Below are positions 1 through 5,921 of a stretch of DNA of 8,425 nt, one piece after another; positions within the stretch are counted from its first letter, which is position 1; every line of letters begins with the position of its first letter. The notes under the pieces are model-generated. The model saw only the letters and a program-made list of their open reading frames with translations, was not told where the DNA came from and did no database searches. Both the position numbers and the translations under genes were made by a program. The stretch lies in NCBI GenBank assembly GCA_050043005.1, contig JBHJIZ010000167.1, forward strand, positions 1 to 8,425. The letters run 5' to 3'. The stretch is from Thermohalobaculum sp050043005. GTDB lineage: Bacteria; Pseudomonadota; Alphaproteobacteria; Rhodobacterales; Rhodobacteraceae.

Positions 1-393
1 TTTCATGATCGGGAGTGCGTGGCGCAACCCATTGTAGACCGAGAAGTAGTTGATGGTTGCCGCGCGCGTCCATTCCTCTGGATCTGTGTCCGCGAGATGC
101 CCGATCGGGTCGATCACGCCAGCGTTGTTGACCAGCACGTCCAGCGAGTTGGTCATATCCTGTGCTGCGGCAATCGCTTTTCCGAACTCGGCGTAGTCCG
201 AGACGTCGCACGCGACGGCGCGCGCTGTGCCGCCTGCGTTCGTGATCTCTGTGGCAAGGGCCTCGATCTGCGGCGCCGTACGGGCAGCGAGGACGACCGA
301 GGCACCGGCCTTGGCGAGCACTTTGGCGGTCTCGGCGCCGATGCCACGGCTGGCGCCAGTGACAACGGCAGATTTTCCAGAAAGGTCTGTCAT
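1..393 (-). CDS. SDR-family NAD(P)-dependent oxidoreductase, N-terminal part (runs off the left edge)
   Basis: The minus-strand frame from the ATG at 393 stays open to base 1 and gives 131 residues of a short-chain dehydrogenase/reductase. Visible motifs: the Rossmann glycine motif TGASRGIG at residues 12-19, the adenine-ring Asp-Val at 63-64, the NNAG motif at 89-92 and the structural/catalytic Asn at about 115. The catalytic YxxxK lies beyond the window. Arg16 in the glycine loop and Arg38 after the second strand favour NADP(H) over NAD(H), by family knowledge. The start is supported by an AGGGAG Shine-Dalgarno about 8 nt upstream. The gene begins 44 nt after the TauE/SafE stop on the same strand, so it is probably the third cistron of that operon. 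It presumably oxidises a hydroxyl or reduces a carbonyl on an intermediate of the same pathway. The substrate cannot be told from this half. Confidence 0.9.
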   Translation of the reverse strand, partial: MTDLSGKSAVVTGASRGIGAETAKVLAKAGASVVLAARTAPQIEALATEITNAGGTARAVACDVSDYAEFGKAIAAAQDMTNSLDVLVNNAGVIDPIGHLADTDPEEWTRAATINYFSVYNGLRHALPIMK

Positions 394-437
394 GGGAGTT
401 CTCCCTGTCGATAGGTAGGTGCGTCGAAGGCGACGAC

Positions 438-1187
438 CTACAGGTAGGTAGAGGCGCCGGCCCAGATCAGCCTGAGGGAAAGCAGGACCAGCATCGTGTT
501 GAGTGCGAATTTGAAGCGTTTCTCGTCGATCTTCATGAGGACCTTGCGGCCCACGATCGTCCCGACGAAGCCGAACGCGATCATGCCGACGATGAGCACG
601 ATATAAGGTCCGAAGGCGAAGCCGAGAAGACCAAAGGCGATAACTTTCAAACCATGCTGCACGGTCATGCAAGCGCCCTGCATCGCGACCTGTCCCATTC
701 GGTCGTATTGCCGGGTCTTGAGATAGGCAGACACGAACGGACCCGTCGCACCGAAGAACATTGTGAGGAACGAGGATACACCACCGGCCAGCCATGCTGA
801 TTTCCGGATAAAGGCTGGAGGCTTCGCGACGAGCGTCCAGAGGATAAAGCATCCGACTGCGATCTGGATGAGATGGGGCGGAAGGTCGACCACGACCAAC
901 CCGCCGATCGCCACGCCGACCGCGGTTCCAATCACGAACACGGTCCAGATCGGCCAGTCGATGTGATCACGCATGATCAGTGCTCGCCCGGCATTGGACC
1001 CGACTTGGACGACCCCGTGCACCGGGATCAACGCGGCGGGTGCGAGGAGGCTCGCGAAGACAGCGAGCACCACGACGCCGCCGCCGATGCCAAAGGCAGC
1101 CGTAATGAACGACCCGAGGAAGCTGACCCCAAGCAATGCGAGGGCCGTGAGCGGGCCAACCTCGAATGGCAGAAATGCTTCGATCAT
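438..1187 (-). CDS. TauE/SafE-family membrane permease (sulfite exporter-like)
   Basis: This 249-aa hydrophobic protein fits the TauE/SafE family, whose members export or import small anions such as sulfite, sulfoacetate or other organic acids across the inner membrane. The N-terminal half carries the family pattern FGIGGG at residues 32-37 followed by IPVHGVVQVGSNAGR at about 54-68. The second half repeats it more weakly with FFGATGPFVSAYLKTR. Several long apolar stretches (about 12-32, 36-56, 80-100, 105-120, 190-215 and the C-terminal end) are consistent with about 7-8 membrane spans, and the length is typical. I chose the ATG at 1187 over a longer TTG-initiated frame from 1247. That longer form would overlap the upstream gene by 56 bases and add a polar tail absent from the family. 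The ATG sits 4 nt after the upstream TGA, suggesting translational coupling to the ThDP enzyme. The transported substrate is unknown. Confidence 0.85.
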   Translation of the reverse strand: MIEAFLPFEVGPLTALALLGVSFLGSFITAAFGIGGGVVVLAVFASLLAPAALIPVHGVVQVGSNAGRALIMRDHIDWPIWTVFVIGTAVGVAIGGLVVVDLPPHLIQIAVGCFILWTLVAKPPAFIRKSAWLAGGVSSFLTMFFGATGPFVSAYLKTRQYDRMGQVAMQGACMTVQHGLKVIAFGLLGFAFGPYIVLIVGMIAFGFVGTIVGRKVLMKIDEKRFKFALNTMLVLLSLRLIWAGASTYL

Positions 1188-1191
1188 GCGG

Positions 1192-2859
1192 TCAGTCCAC
1201 GGGAACCGCTTTGGGTCCGTATGGGAAATAGGGCGGATGTGGTCCAATCGCGGTCATATCAACCTCGACCAAGACCGGGCCGTTGCGAGAGATGGCTTCC
1301 GCCACGGTTGGTCCGAAGGTTTCGACATCTGCAATCCGGTAGAATGGCAGTCCCGCCGTTGTGGCGAGATCGGCGAGGTTCGGCAGGGTCAGCGTCTCGA
1401 ATGCGCGACCCGCCCCCGTTGCATCCTGGATGTGGCGGATCACACCGTACCCCGCATCGTTCATGACCATGATGACGAGGTTGGGATGCTCTTGCACGGC
1501 GGTCCAAAGCTCGCCAAGGTTCAGCATGAAGCCGCCATCGCCGGTCATGCAGAGCGTTCTGCGGCCTGAAGATGTCTGCTCGGCCCCGATCGCCGCCCCG
1601 ATTGCCAGGCTCAGGCCCTGTCCGATCCCGGCACCGACGGGGTAGATGTTGCTGCGAGCATCATGCAGCGGGAACAGCCGGTTGCCCCAGGTCGAGTGGT
1701 TGATCGTAACGTCGCGCGCGAAGACCGTGTCCTGCGGCAGCGCGGCGCGGAGTTGTTCGGAGAACGTTTGGTAGGGACCTAGCGTGGCCGCGAAGGCTTT
1801 GCGCGCACCCGATTTCATTGCGGCGAAGTCATCCGCGAATGCAGGTTCCGATTTCCAATCCCCCAGCCGGTCAGCGAGTCCAGCCAGAACCTGCGCTACG
1901 TCGCCAAGGATGAATTGATCATTTGGATAGGTCCGCCCGTCTGCTGCCGGATCGACGTCAATCTGGATCAACGGTTTCGGGAGTTTGAGCGAGAAGTCGA
2001 TTGTCTCGTGCCCGCGCAGACGCGAGCCGCATACCAGTATCAGATCGCAGCCCGCATAGAATTCCTCGATCATCGGCACACCGCCGCCGTTCAGGCCACC
2101 GAGGTTCATCGGGTGATCCTCCGAGACCACGCCCCGGCCGTTCCAGGAACACACCATGCCGAAGCCTAGGTCGAGCAGCCGGGAGATCTGAGCACTCGCG
2201 CCACCCGCGCCGTTCCCGACCCACAGCATCGGGCGGCGCGACGCACGAACGCGATCGGCGAGCGCATCGAGGACGCTTTCGGGCGTCTTCGGAAGATCTG
2301 GCAATGGCAGCATCAGGTGATCCAACGCTTCGGGCCGCTGAATCGATGTGCGTTGAAGGTCAATCGGGATCTCGACGCTGACAGGTCCAGAGGGCGTGGT
2401 TTGCGCAGCAGTCGCCGCACGTGTGAGTGTGCCGAGCGCCTCTGCGGCTGACGGCACGCGGAAGGCAGCCTTGCCCGACGCCGCCAGCATCCCGAGTTGG
2501 TCGTCGACATCATGGGTCGTACCCATCCCGCGCCCCAGGTGAGGCGTTCTGCTTTGTCCTGTGATGTGCAACACTGGCGTCGATGCAAAGCGTGCTTCGA
2601 CGAGGCCGCCAACGGCATTGGCAGCCCCGGGTCCGGTGGACGTGATCAGCACGCCCATTCTACCGGTGACACGCGCGTAGCCGTCCGCCATGTGCGCACC
2701 GCCGGCCTCGCCGCGCGACGGGATCATCCGGATCCGGTTGCGCGCCCGGATCGCATCCATCATCGGGATGTTATGAACCGAAATAATGCCGAAGGCGGTA
2801 TCCACGCCGATCCTGTCCAGAAACTCGGCAACGAGATCGGCGACCGTGTAGTCAGACAT
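1192..2859 (-). CDS. Thiamine-diphosphate-dependent enzyme, acetolactate synthase-like
   Basis: This 555-aa protein has the three-domain plan of ThDP-dependent decarboxylases/synthases (PYR, central, PP). The PYR domain carries the cofactor-activating glutamate, Glu51, in SRGEAGGAHMADGYAR, followed by TSTGPGAANAVGGL. The PP domain has the Mg/ThDP motif GDG at 440-442 with Asn467 closing the GDG-x24-N signature. It would decarboxylate a 2-keto acid and may transfer the resulting carbanion to an acceptor. The start is the ATG at 2859, preceded by the strong Shine-Dalgarno GGAGGGGAACGC; an upstream in-frame TTG at 2883 is less likely. No small regulatory subunit (IlvH/IlvN) is adjacent, which argues against housekeeping acetolactate synthase. 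The N-terminal FGIISVHNIP differs from the FGIPGG usual in acetolactate synthases. It also lacks the pattern I would expect of sulfoacetaldehyde acetyltransferase (Xsc). It is the first gene of a unit with a TauE/SafE permease and an SDR. Family assignment is secure, substrate unknown. Confidence 0.9.
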   Translation of the reverse strand: MSDYTVADLVAEFLDRIGVDTAFGIISVHNIPMMDAIRARNRIRMIPSRGEAGGAHMADGYARVTGRMGVLITSTGPGAANAVGGLVEARFASTPVLHITGQSRTPHLGRGMGTTHDVDDQLGMLAASGKAAFRVPSAAEALGTLTRAATAAQTTPSGPVSVEIPIDLQRTSIQRPEALDHLMLPLPDLPKTPESVLDALADRVRASRRPMLWVGNGAGGASAQISRLLDLGFGMVCSWNGRGVVSEDHPMNLGGLNGGGVPMIEEFYAGCDLILVCGSRLRGHETIDFSLKLPKPLIQIDVDPAADGRTYPNDQFILGDVAQVLAGLADRLGDWKSEPAFADDFAAMKSGARKAFAATLGPYQTFSEQLRAALPQDTVFARDVTINHSTWGNRLFPLHDARSNIYPVGAGIGQGLSLAIGAAIGAEQTSSGRRTLCMTGDGGFMLNLGELWTAVQEHPNLVIMVMNDAGYGVIRHIQDATGAGRAFETLTLPNLADLATTAGLPFYRIADVETFGPTVAEAISRNGPVLVEVDMTAIGPHPPYFPYGPKAVPVD

Positions 2860-2893
2860 GCGTTCCCCTCCGGCACAGAACAATTACTGTACG

Positions 2894-2914
2894 CTCTGCC
2901 GCAGATGCGGAGAG
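2894..2914. promoter_or_regulatory. Interrupted dyad upstream of the ThDP-enzyme gene, possible operator
   Basis: Arms CTCT-g-CCGCA and TGCGG-AGAG flank a GA centre, giving a 9-bp inverted repeat with one extra base in the left arm. It lies about 35-55 bases before the ThDP-enzyme start, where a regulator could bind. I cannot place a convincing -35/-10 pair around it, so the operator role is a guess. A chance GC-rich dyad is possible. Confidence 0.25.
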
Positions 2915-2951
2915 GTCAATCGTCCCTGTGATGGCTGGGTAGGCTGCGAGT

Positions 2952-2974
2952 AGGATGGGCATTATGCCCATCCT
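2952..2974 (-). terminator. Strong hairpin downstream of the DUF1508 gene, probable terminator
   Basis: A perfect 10-bp inverted repeat, AGGATGGGCA / TGCCCATCCT with a 3-nt loop, begins 9 bases after the stop of the DUF1508 gene. It lies before the ThDP-enzyme gene on the same strand. On the minus strand no U-run follows (TACTCG), so it is not a textbook intrinsic terminator. It could also be an mRNA 3'-stabilising stem. Its position suggests that the DUF1508 gene and the ThDP-TauE-SDR unit are separate transcripts. Confidence 0.5.
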
Positions 2975-2983
2975 TAAAGAAGG

Positions 2984-3295
2984 TCAGGCCTTGTAGCCCT
3001 GACGTGCCGCATTCTCTTCGGCATCTTTCTTCTTCGTGTATCCCTCGGACGCAGCGCCGATGATGTTCCCGTTCACGGCCTTGCGGCGCCAGCGGTATTC
3101 ACCACGCTTGTCCTTGTAGAACTCCCATTTGTCTTTCTCGTTGTGGCCGCGGTTCATGTTCGCCTCGGCATCTTTCTTCTTGTTGTAACCTTCTGACGAG
3201 GCTCCGACGATCTTGCCGTTTGGTGCTTTACGCCGCCAACGGAATTCGCCACGCTTATCCTTATAGACCTCGAAGGTGTCCTTCTCTCCCGCCAT
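2984..3295 (-). CDS. Small tandem-repeat DUF1508 (YegP-like) protein
   Basis: This 103-aa, strongly basic protein consists of two DUF1508 units. Residues 8-46 and 57-95 match at 30 of 39 positions, with a 49-residue period. Each unit has the core YKDKRGE-[FY]-RWRRKA, then NG-[KN]-I-[VI]-GA and SEGY, typical of the YegP-type beta-beta-alpha fold, which often forms symmetric tandem or dimeric structures. The biochemical role of DUF1508 is not established. No signal peptide or membrane segment is seen, so it is probably cytoplasmic. The start is the ATG at 3295, preceded by GGGGGAG about 7 nt upstream. A longer frame from 3541 overlaps the neighbouring methyltransferase and is rejected. A hairpin follows closely and the gene has its own ribosome binding site, so it is probably monocistronic. 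Confidence 0.85.
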   Translation of the reverse strand: MAGEKDTFEVYKDKRGEFRWRRKAPNGKIVGASSEGYNKKKDAEANMNRGHNEKDKWEFYKDKRGEYRWRRKAVNGNIIGAASEGYTKKKDAEENAARQGYKA

Positions 3296-3436
3296 GATAT
3301 CTCCCCCATCTGGTGATCGGTGCCCTGTTGGTTTTCCGAACCGCCGCCCCCACCCGGCCCGGTTTTGAGGCGAACACCATGGCCAATCGATTTCGGCGCC
3401 GCAAGGGCGAAGACGGGGCAACCGCGCGGCAAGTTG

Positions 3437-3467
3437 AAAAAAGAACCGCCTATCAACCTGCAGGGCG
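3437..3467 (-). terminator. Weak terminator candidate at the end of the TPR-methyltransferase gene
   Basis: On the minus strand a 4-bp CGCC/GGCG stem with a 13-nt loop spans the stop codon. It is followed by GTTC and a run of six T. The T-run is convincing but the stem is short, so this is only a candidate. The remainder of the 3296-3452 gap holds the DUF1508 Shine-Dalgarno and no recognisable promoter. Confidence 0.25.
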
Positions 3468-4772
3468 CTGCACCACGAAGACATAGCCATGGACGTCCGC
3501 ACCCAGTTCCTTCCGCAGGATCTGCGGCTCGGCCGAGACAAAATCGAGACCGGCGCCCGCCGCTGCCTGGCGCAGATAGGGTTCGGTATGGCTGTAGCGC
3601 CCGGACTGGTCGATGAGGTAGCCGGGCCCGTCGAGATCCTCGCATTTCTCTACGGTGGCGACCATGATCCCACCCGGACGCAGGGTGGGCGTCAGCGCCT
3701 GCATCATGTCCTCGAGTGGGCCGAAATAGCAGAGCGTGTCGACGCATGTCGCCATGCCGAAGCAGTCGCGCGGAGCCTCGCGCAGGAAGGTGACCAATTC
3801 TGCTTCAACGAGGTGATCGTAGATGCGGCCGCCATCGGCGTTCTTTAGTTCCGCCGCTTTGCGCAGCATCCCCTCGGACAGATCCATTCCGGTCAGCACC
3901 TTGCAGTGCTGGCGGATCAGCGGGCCGCAAAGCCCGGTGCCGCATCCCAGATCCAACACATCGCCGATTGGCTCGCGGCCTTCCATCAATCGATCGACGA
4001 CTTCAGCAACGATCTCAGGAGCCCGGTAGTCCAGATTGGCGAGCACTTCGTCAAAGCTTTCGGCAAAACTGTCGAAGTGTTTCTTGACGTATCCGTCCGA
4101 CGCGCGATCGACCTCTTCACCCCGAAGCGCAGCGATCTGGTGCTTTGCGACGGGGTCGTCCGGGTGCCTCTGCAGATGCAGTTCCATTTGTTCCAGCGCC
4201 CGGTCGCGGCGTCCGATCGCGCACAGAACCCGTGCGTGCCAGACCGGATCCCCCCACCGCTTGGTGCCAAGATCAAGGCACGCTTCGAATGCATCGCCTG
4301 CGGCCTTCAGGTGCCCCGTCAGCAGATAGAGCAGACCGAGATTGTGCCAGGCTTCAGCGTGCTTCTTGTCGATGGTGGTGGCGTTCTTCAGCGCTTTTTC
4401 AGCCTCCTCGAAGCGCTGCGATGTCCGCAACAAGACACCGAAGTTGTTCCATGTATCGGCATGATTGGGGCTGATGCCAAGGGCAGCGGAGTAGCTTTCG
4501 ATCGCCTCGTCGGACTTACCTGCGCGCTTGTAGATGTTTCCCAGATTGTTGTGCGCGCCCGCATTGCCCGGGAAGATTCTCAGCGAGCGCTGGATCAGAT
4601 CAATGCCTTGTTCGTCATCGCCCTTCTGGTGCGCCAGCAAGCCGGCGAAATGCAACGCGTCAGCCTGGTTCGGCTCTTCGTTCAAGATATCCTTGTAGAT
4701 CGGATAGGCGGCATCTAGGTCGCCGTTCTTATGCAGATCTATCGCTTCTTGAAGGCGCGCCTGAACGTCCAT
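3453..4772 (-). CDS. TPR-repeat SAM-dependent methyltransferase (COG4976 type)
   Basis: This 439-aa fusion has an N-terminal tetratricopeptide array (about residues 1-210, five to six repeats; clear ones near 71-104, 105-138 and 139-172). A class I methyltransferase domain follows. The linker has the YVKKHFDSFAESFD pattern and an LDYRAPEIV stretch, which I associate with predicted TPR-containing methyltransferases (COG4976). SAM-binding motif I is DLGCGTG at 274-280, and the ribose-binding acid is probably Asp297 in GMDLS. The TPR region probably docks a protein partner or substrate and the C-terminal domain transfers a methyl group; the target is unknown. No signal peptide or membrane segment is visible. 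The start is the ATG at 4772, with AAGGA about 9 nt upstream. A TTG-initiated frame from 4937 would cross the whole intergenic region and overlap the divergent gene, so I rejected it. It is divergent from the sulfotransferase at 4921. Confidence 0.88.
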   Translation of the reverse strand: MDVQARLQEAIDLHKNGDLDAAYPIYKDILNEEPNQADALHFAGLLAHQKGDDEQGIDLIQRSLRIFPGNAGAHNNLGNIYKRAGKSDEAIESYSAALGISPNHADTWNNFGVLLRTSQRFEEAEKALKNATTIDKKHAEAWHNLGLLYLLTGHLKAAGDAFEACLDLGTKRWGDPVWHARVLCAIGRRDRALEQMELHLQRHPDDPVAKHQIAALRGEEVDRASDGYVKKHFDSFAESFDEVLANLDYRAPEIVAEVVDRLMEGREPIGDVLDLGCGTGLCGPLIRQHCKVLTGMDLSEGMLRKAAELKNADGGRIYDHLVEAELVTFLREAPRDCFGMATCVDTLCYFGPLEDMMQALTPTLRPGGIMVATVEKCEDLDGPGYLIDQSGRYSHTEPYLRQAAAGAGLDFVSAEPQILRKELGADVHGYVFVVQRPAG

Positions 4773-4852
4773 CGTGTAATGTCCTTGTTCGCTATGGGTC
4801 GGGAATATCGTGGCCCGTCGAGCCTGATCGTTCAAGGGGGCGCTCACGGGAC

Positions 4853-4882
4853 TTGCAACAGAGTGAGTCACGAGCCCATACT
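4853..4882 (+). promoter_or_regulatory. Candidate sigma70-type promoter for the sulfotransferase
   Basis: TTGCAA at 4853-4858 and CATACT at 4877-4882 are separated by 18 bases. They end 38 bases before the GTG start, inside the 148-base divergent intergenic region. The match is moderate. On the opposite strand I found only poor -35/-10 pairs for the methyltransferase. Confidence 0.35.
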
Positions 4883-4920
4883 TTTCAATCTGGTGTTGAG
4901 CATTTGCAGGGCAGTTCGAC

Positions 4921-5805
4921 GTGTCATCCTCTCCCAAGTTTCATTTCATTTCCGGTTTGCCGCGAGCAGGGTCGACGCTAACGGCCGGAATCCTTCGCCA
5001 GAACCCGAGGTTCCACGCAGGTATGTCAAGCCCGATTGCGGGGTTGTTCGAAGGCATTATCAGCCAGGTCTCTGCAGGTTCGGAACTCTCGACCATGGTG
5101 AGCCAAGAGCAACGGGCGCGGTTCTTGCGCGGATTGTTTGACAGCTATTATGCCGACTACGAGAACGAAGTGATCTTCGACACCAACCGTGCGTGGACGG
5201 CGCAACTGCCCGCACTGACGCAAGTGTTTCCGGAGGCGAAAGTCATCTGCTTGGTGCGCGACGTCGCCTGGATCATGGACTCGATGGAACGGCAGTTCCG
5301 CCAGAATGCGTTCGAACATACACGGCTCTTCAACAATCCCGGCGAGCGTTCGACGGTCTACACGCGGGTCGAGGCACTGGCGGGTGCGAACCGTTTGGTC
5401 GGCTTTCCGTGGCATGCGCTGCGCGAGGCATGTTACTCGGAATTTGCCGAACGGGTCGTGATCGTCGAATACGATCTGATCGCGCACCGGCCGGAAGAAG
5501 TCTTCAAGCTGATCTATGAGTTCCTGGAAGAGCCGTGGTTCGAGCATGACTTTTCTTCGGTGGATTACGACGCCCCGCAGTTCGACGCACAGCTTGGATT
5601 GGATGGATTGCATCGGGTTCACAAGACCGTTGCACCGCGCCCGCGCGAGACTGTGCTGCCACCGGATCTGTTCGAGAAATACGCGAGGCTGGCGTTCTGG
5701 CGCGATCTGCCGAATTCCAAGGCATTCCGGATCGTCGCGCAGCAGGCCGAGGACCAGCCGGCGCATGCGCAGATGCCGCAAGGGACAGCACCTGTCGGAG
5801 CCTGA
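4921..5805 (+). CDS. Sulfotransferase family protein
   Basis: This 294-aa protein carries the PAPS-binding signatures of sulfotransferases. The 5'-phosphosulfate loop is GLPRAGSTL at residues 12-20, and the 3'-phosphate-binding region is VRDVAWIMDS at about 112-121, with Arg113 and Ser121 as the likely contacts. FDTNRAW at 86-92 is typical of the bacterial branch as I know it. It would transfer a sulfonate group from PAPS to a hydroxyl or amine of an unknown acceptor, in the cytoplasm; no signal peptide or membrane span is seen. The start is GTG at 4921 with AGGG about 9 nt upstream. The next in-frame ATG (residue 35) would remove the PAPS loop, so GTG is required. The last 20 or so residues are low in complexity, rich in Ala, Gln and Pro. 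It is divergent from the TPR-methyltransferase. In related bacteria sulfotransferase domains are often themselves fused to TPR arrays, which makes this neighbour notable. Confidence 0.88.
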   Translation: MSSSPKFHFISGLPRAGSTLTAGILRQNPRFHAGMSSPIAGLFEGIISQVSAGSELSTMVSQEQRARFLRGLFDSYYADYENEVIFDTNRAWTAQLPALTQVFPEAKVICLVRDVAWIMDSMERQFRQNAFEHTRLFNNPGERSTVYTRVEALAGANRLVGFPWHALREACYSEFAERVVIVEYDLIAHRPEEVFKLIYEFLEEPWFEHDFSSVDYDAPQFDAQLGLDGLHRVHKTVAPRPRETVLPPDLFEKYARLAFWRDLPNSKAFRIVAQQAEDQPAHAQMPQGTAPVGA

Positions 5806-5821
5806 CCAGCCAAGGTCCGTA

Positions 5822-5849
5822 TTGACGATTCCCGCGAAGAGCGTATCTT
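5822..5849 (+). promoter_or_regulatory. Candidate promoter for the CheD-like gene
   Basis: TTGACG at 5822-5827 and TATCTT at 5844-5849 are 16 bases apart, a good sigma70-type match. Transcription would start around 5856, giving a leader of about 65 bases. The site begins just 16 bases after the sulfotransferase stop, so the downstream gene may be transcribed independently. Confidence 0.45.
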
Positions 5850-5857
5850 CGTAGGTA

Positions 5858-5876
5858 CTTTCGAGCGTCCCGAAAG
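5858..5876 (+). other. Short hairpin in the leader of the CheD-like gene
   Basis: CTTTCG and CGAAAG arms (6 bp, perfect) flank a 7-base loop. It would lie at the 5' end of the predicted leader or, alternatively, act as a weak terminator for the sulfotransferase. The T-rich stretch comes only about 12 bases later, so a terminator role is doubtful. Confidence 0.3.
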
Positions 5877-5907
5877 GTTCGCAAAATATATTTTTGATCA
5901 AGATATT

Positions 5908-5913
5908 AGGAGG
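5908..5913 (+). promoter_or_regulatory. Consensus ribosome binding site that fixes the start at 5922
   Basis: AGGAGG lies 8 bases before the ATG at 5922, within an AT-rich leader. An in-frame GTG at 5913 overlaps this site and therefore cannot be the start. The strength of the site predicts efficient translation. Confidence 0.8.
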
Positions 5914-5921
5914 TGCCAGGT

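Noticed and set aside
873..1569. Plus-strand frames of about 200 codons opposite the permease and ThDP-enzyme genes
   Set aside because: Their translations are composition-driven shadows of the real minus-strand genes.
1192..2859. Sulfoacetaldehyde acetyltransferase (Xsc) as the identity of the ThDP enzyme
   Set aside because: The TauE/SafE neighbour suggested it, but the residues around the catalytic glutamate and the N-terminal half do not follow the Xsc pattern I know.
3296..3436. A heat-shock-like (RpoH) promoter for the DUF1508 gene, CTTG ... CCATGG on the minus strand
   Set aside because: The spacing is at the upper limit and the -10 element has two mismatches, so chance is a sufficient explanation.
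3296..3541. N-terminal extension of the DUF1508 gene to 185 residues
   Set aside because: The extension overlaps the methyltransferase 3' end, is unlike the family, and bypasses a well-placed GGGGGAG Shine-Dalgarno at the ATG at 3295.
3906..4718. A 270-codon plus-strand frame opposite the TPR-methyltransferase
   Set aside because: It is a shadow of the TPR and SAM-binding coding sequence on the minus strand; no domain or ribosome binding site supports it.
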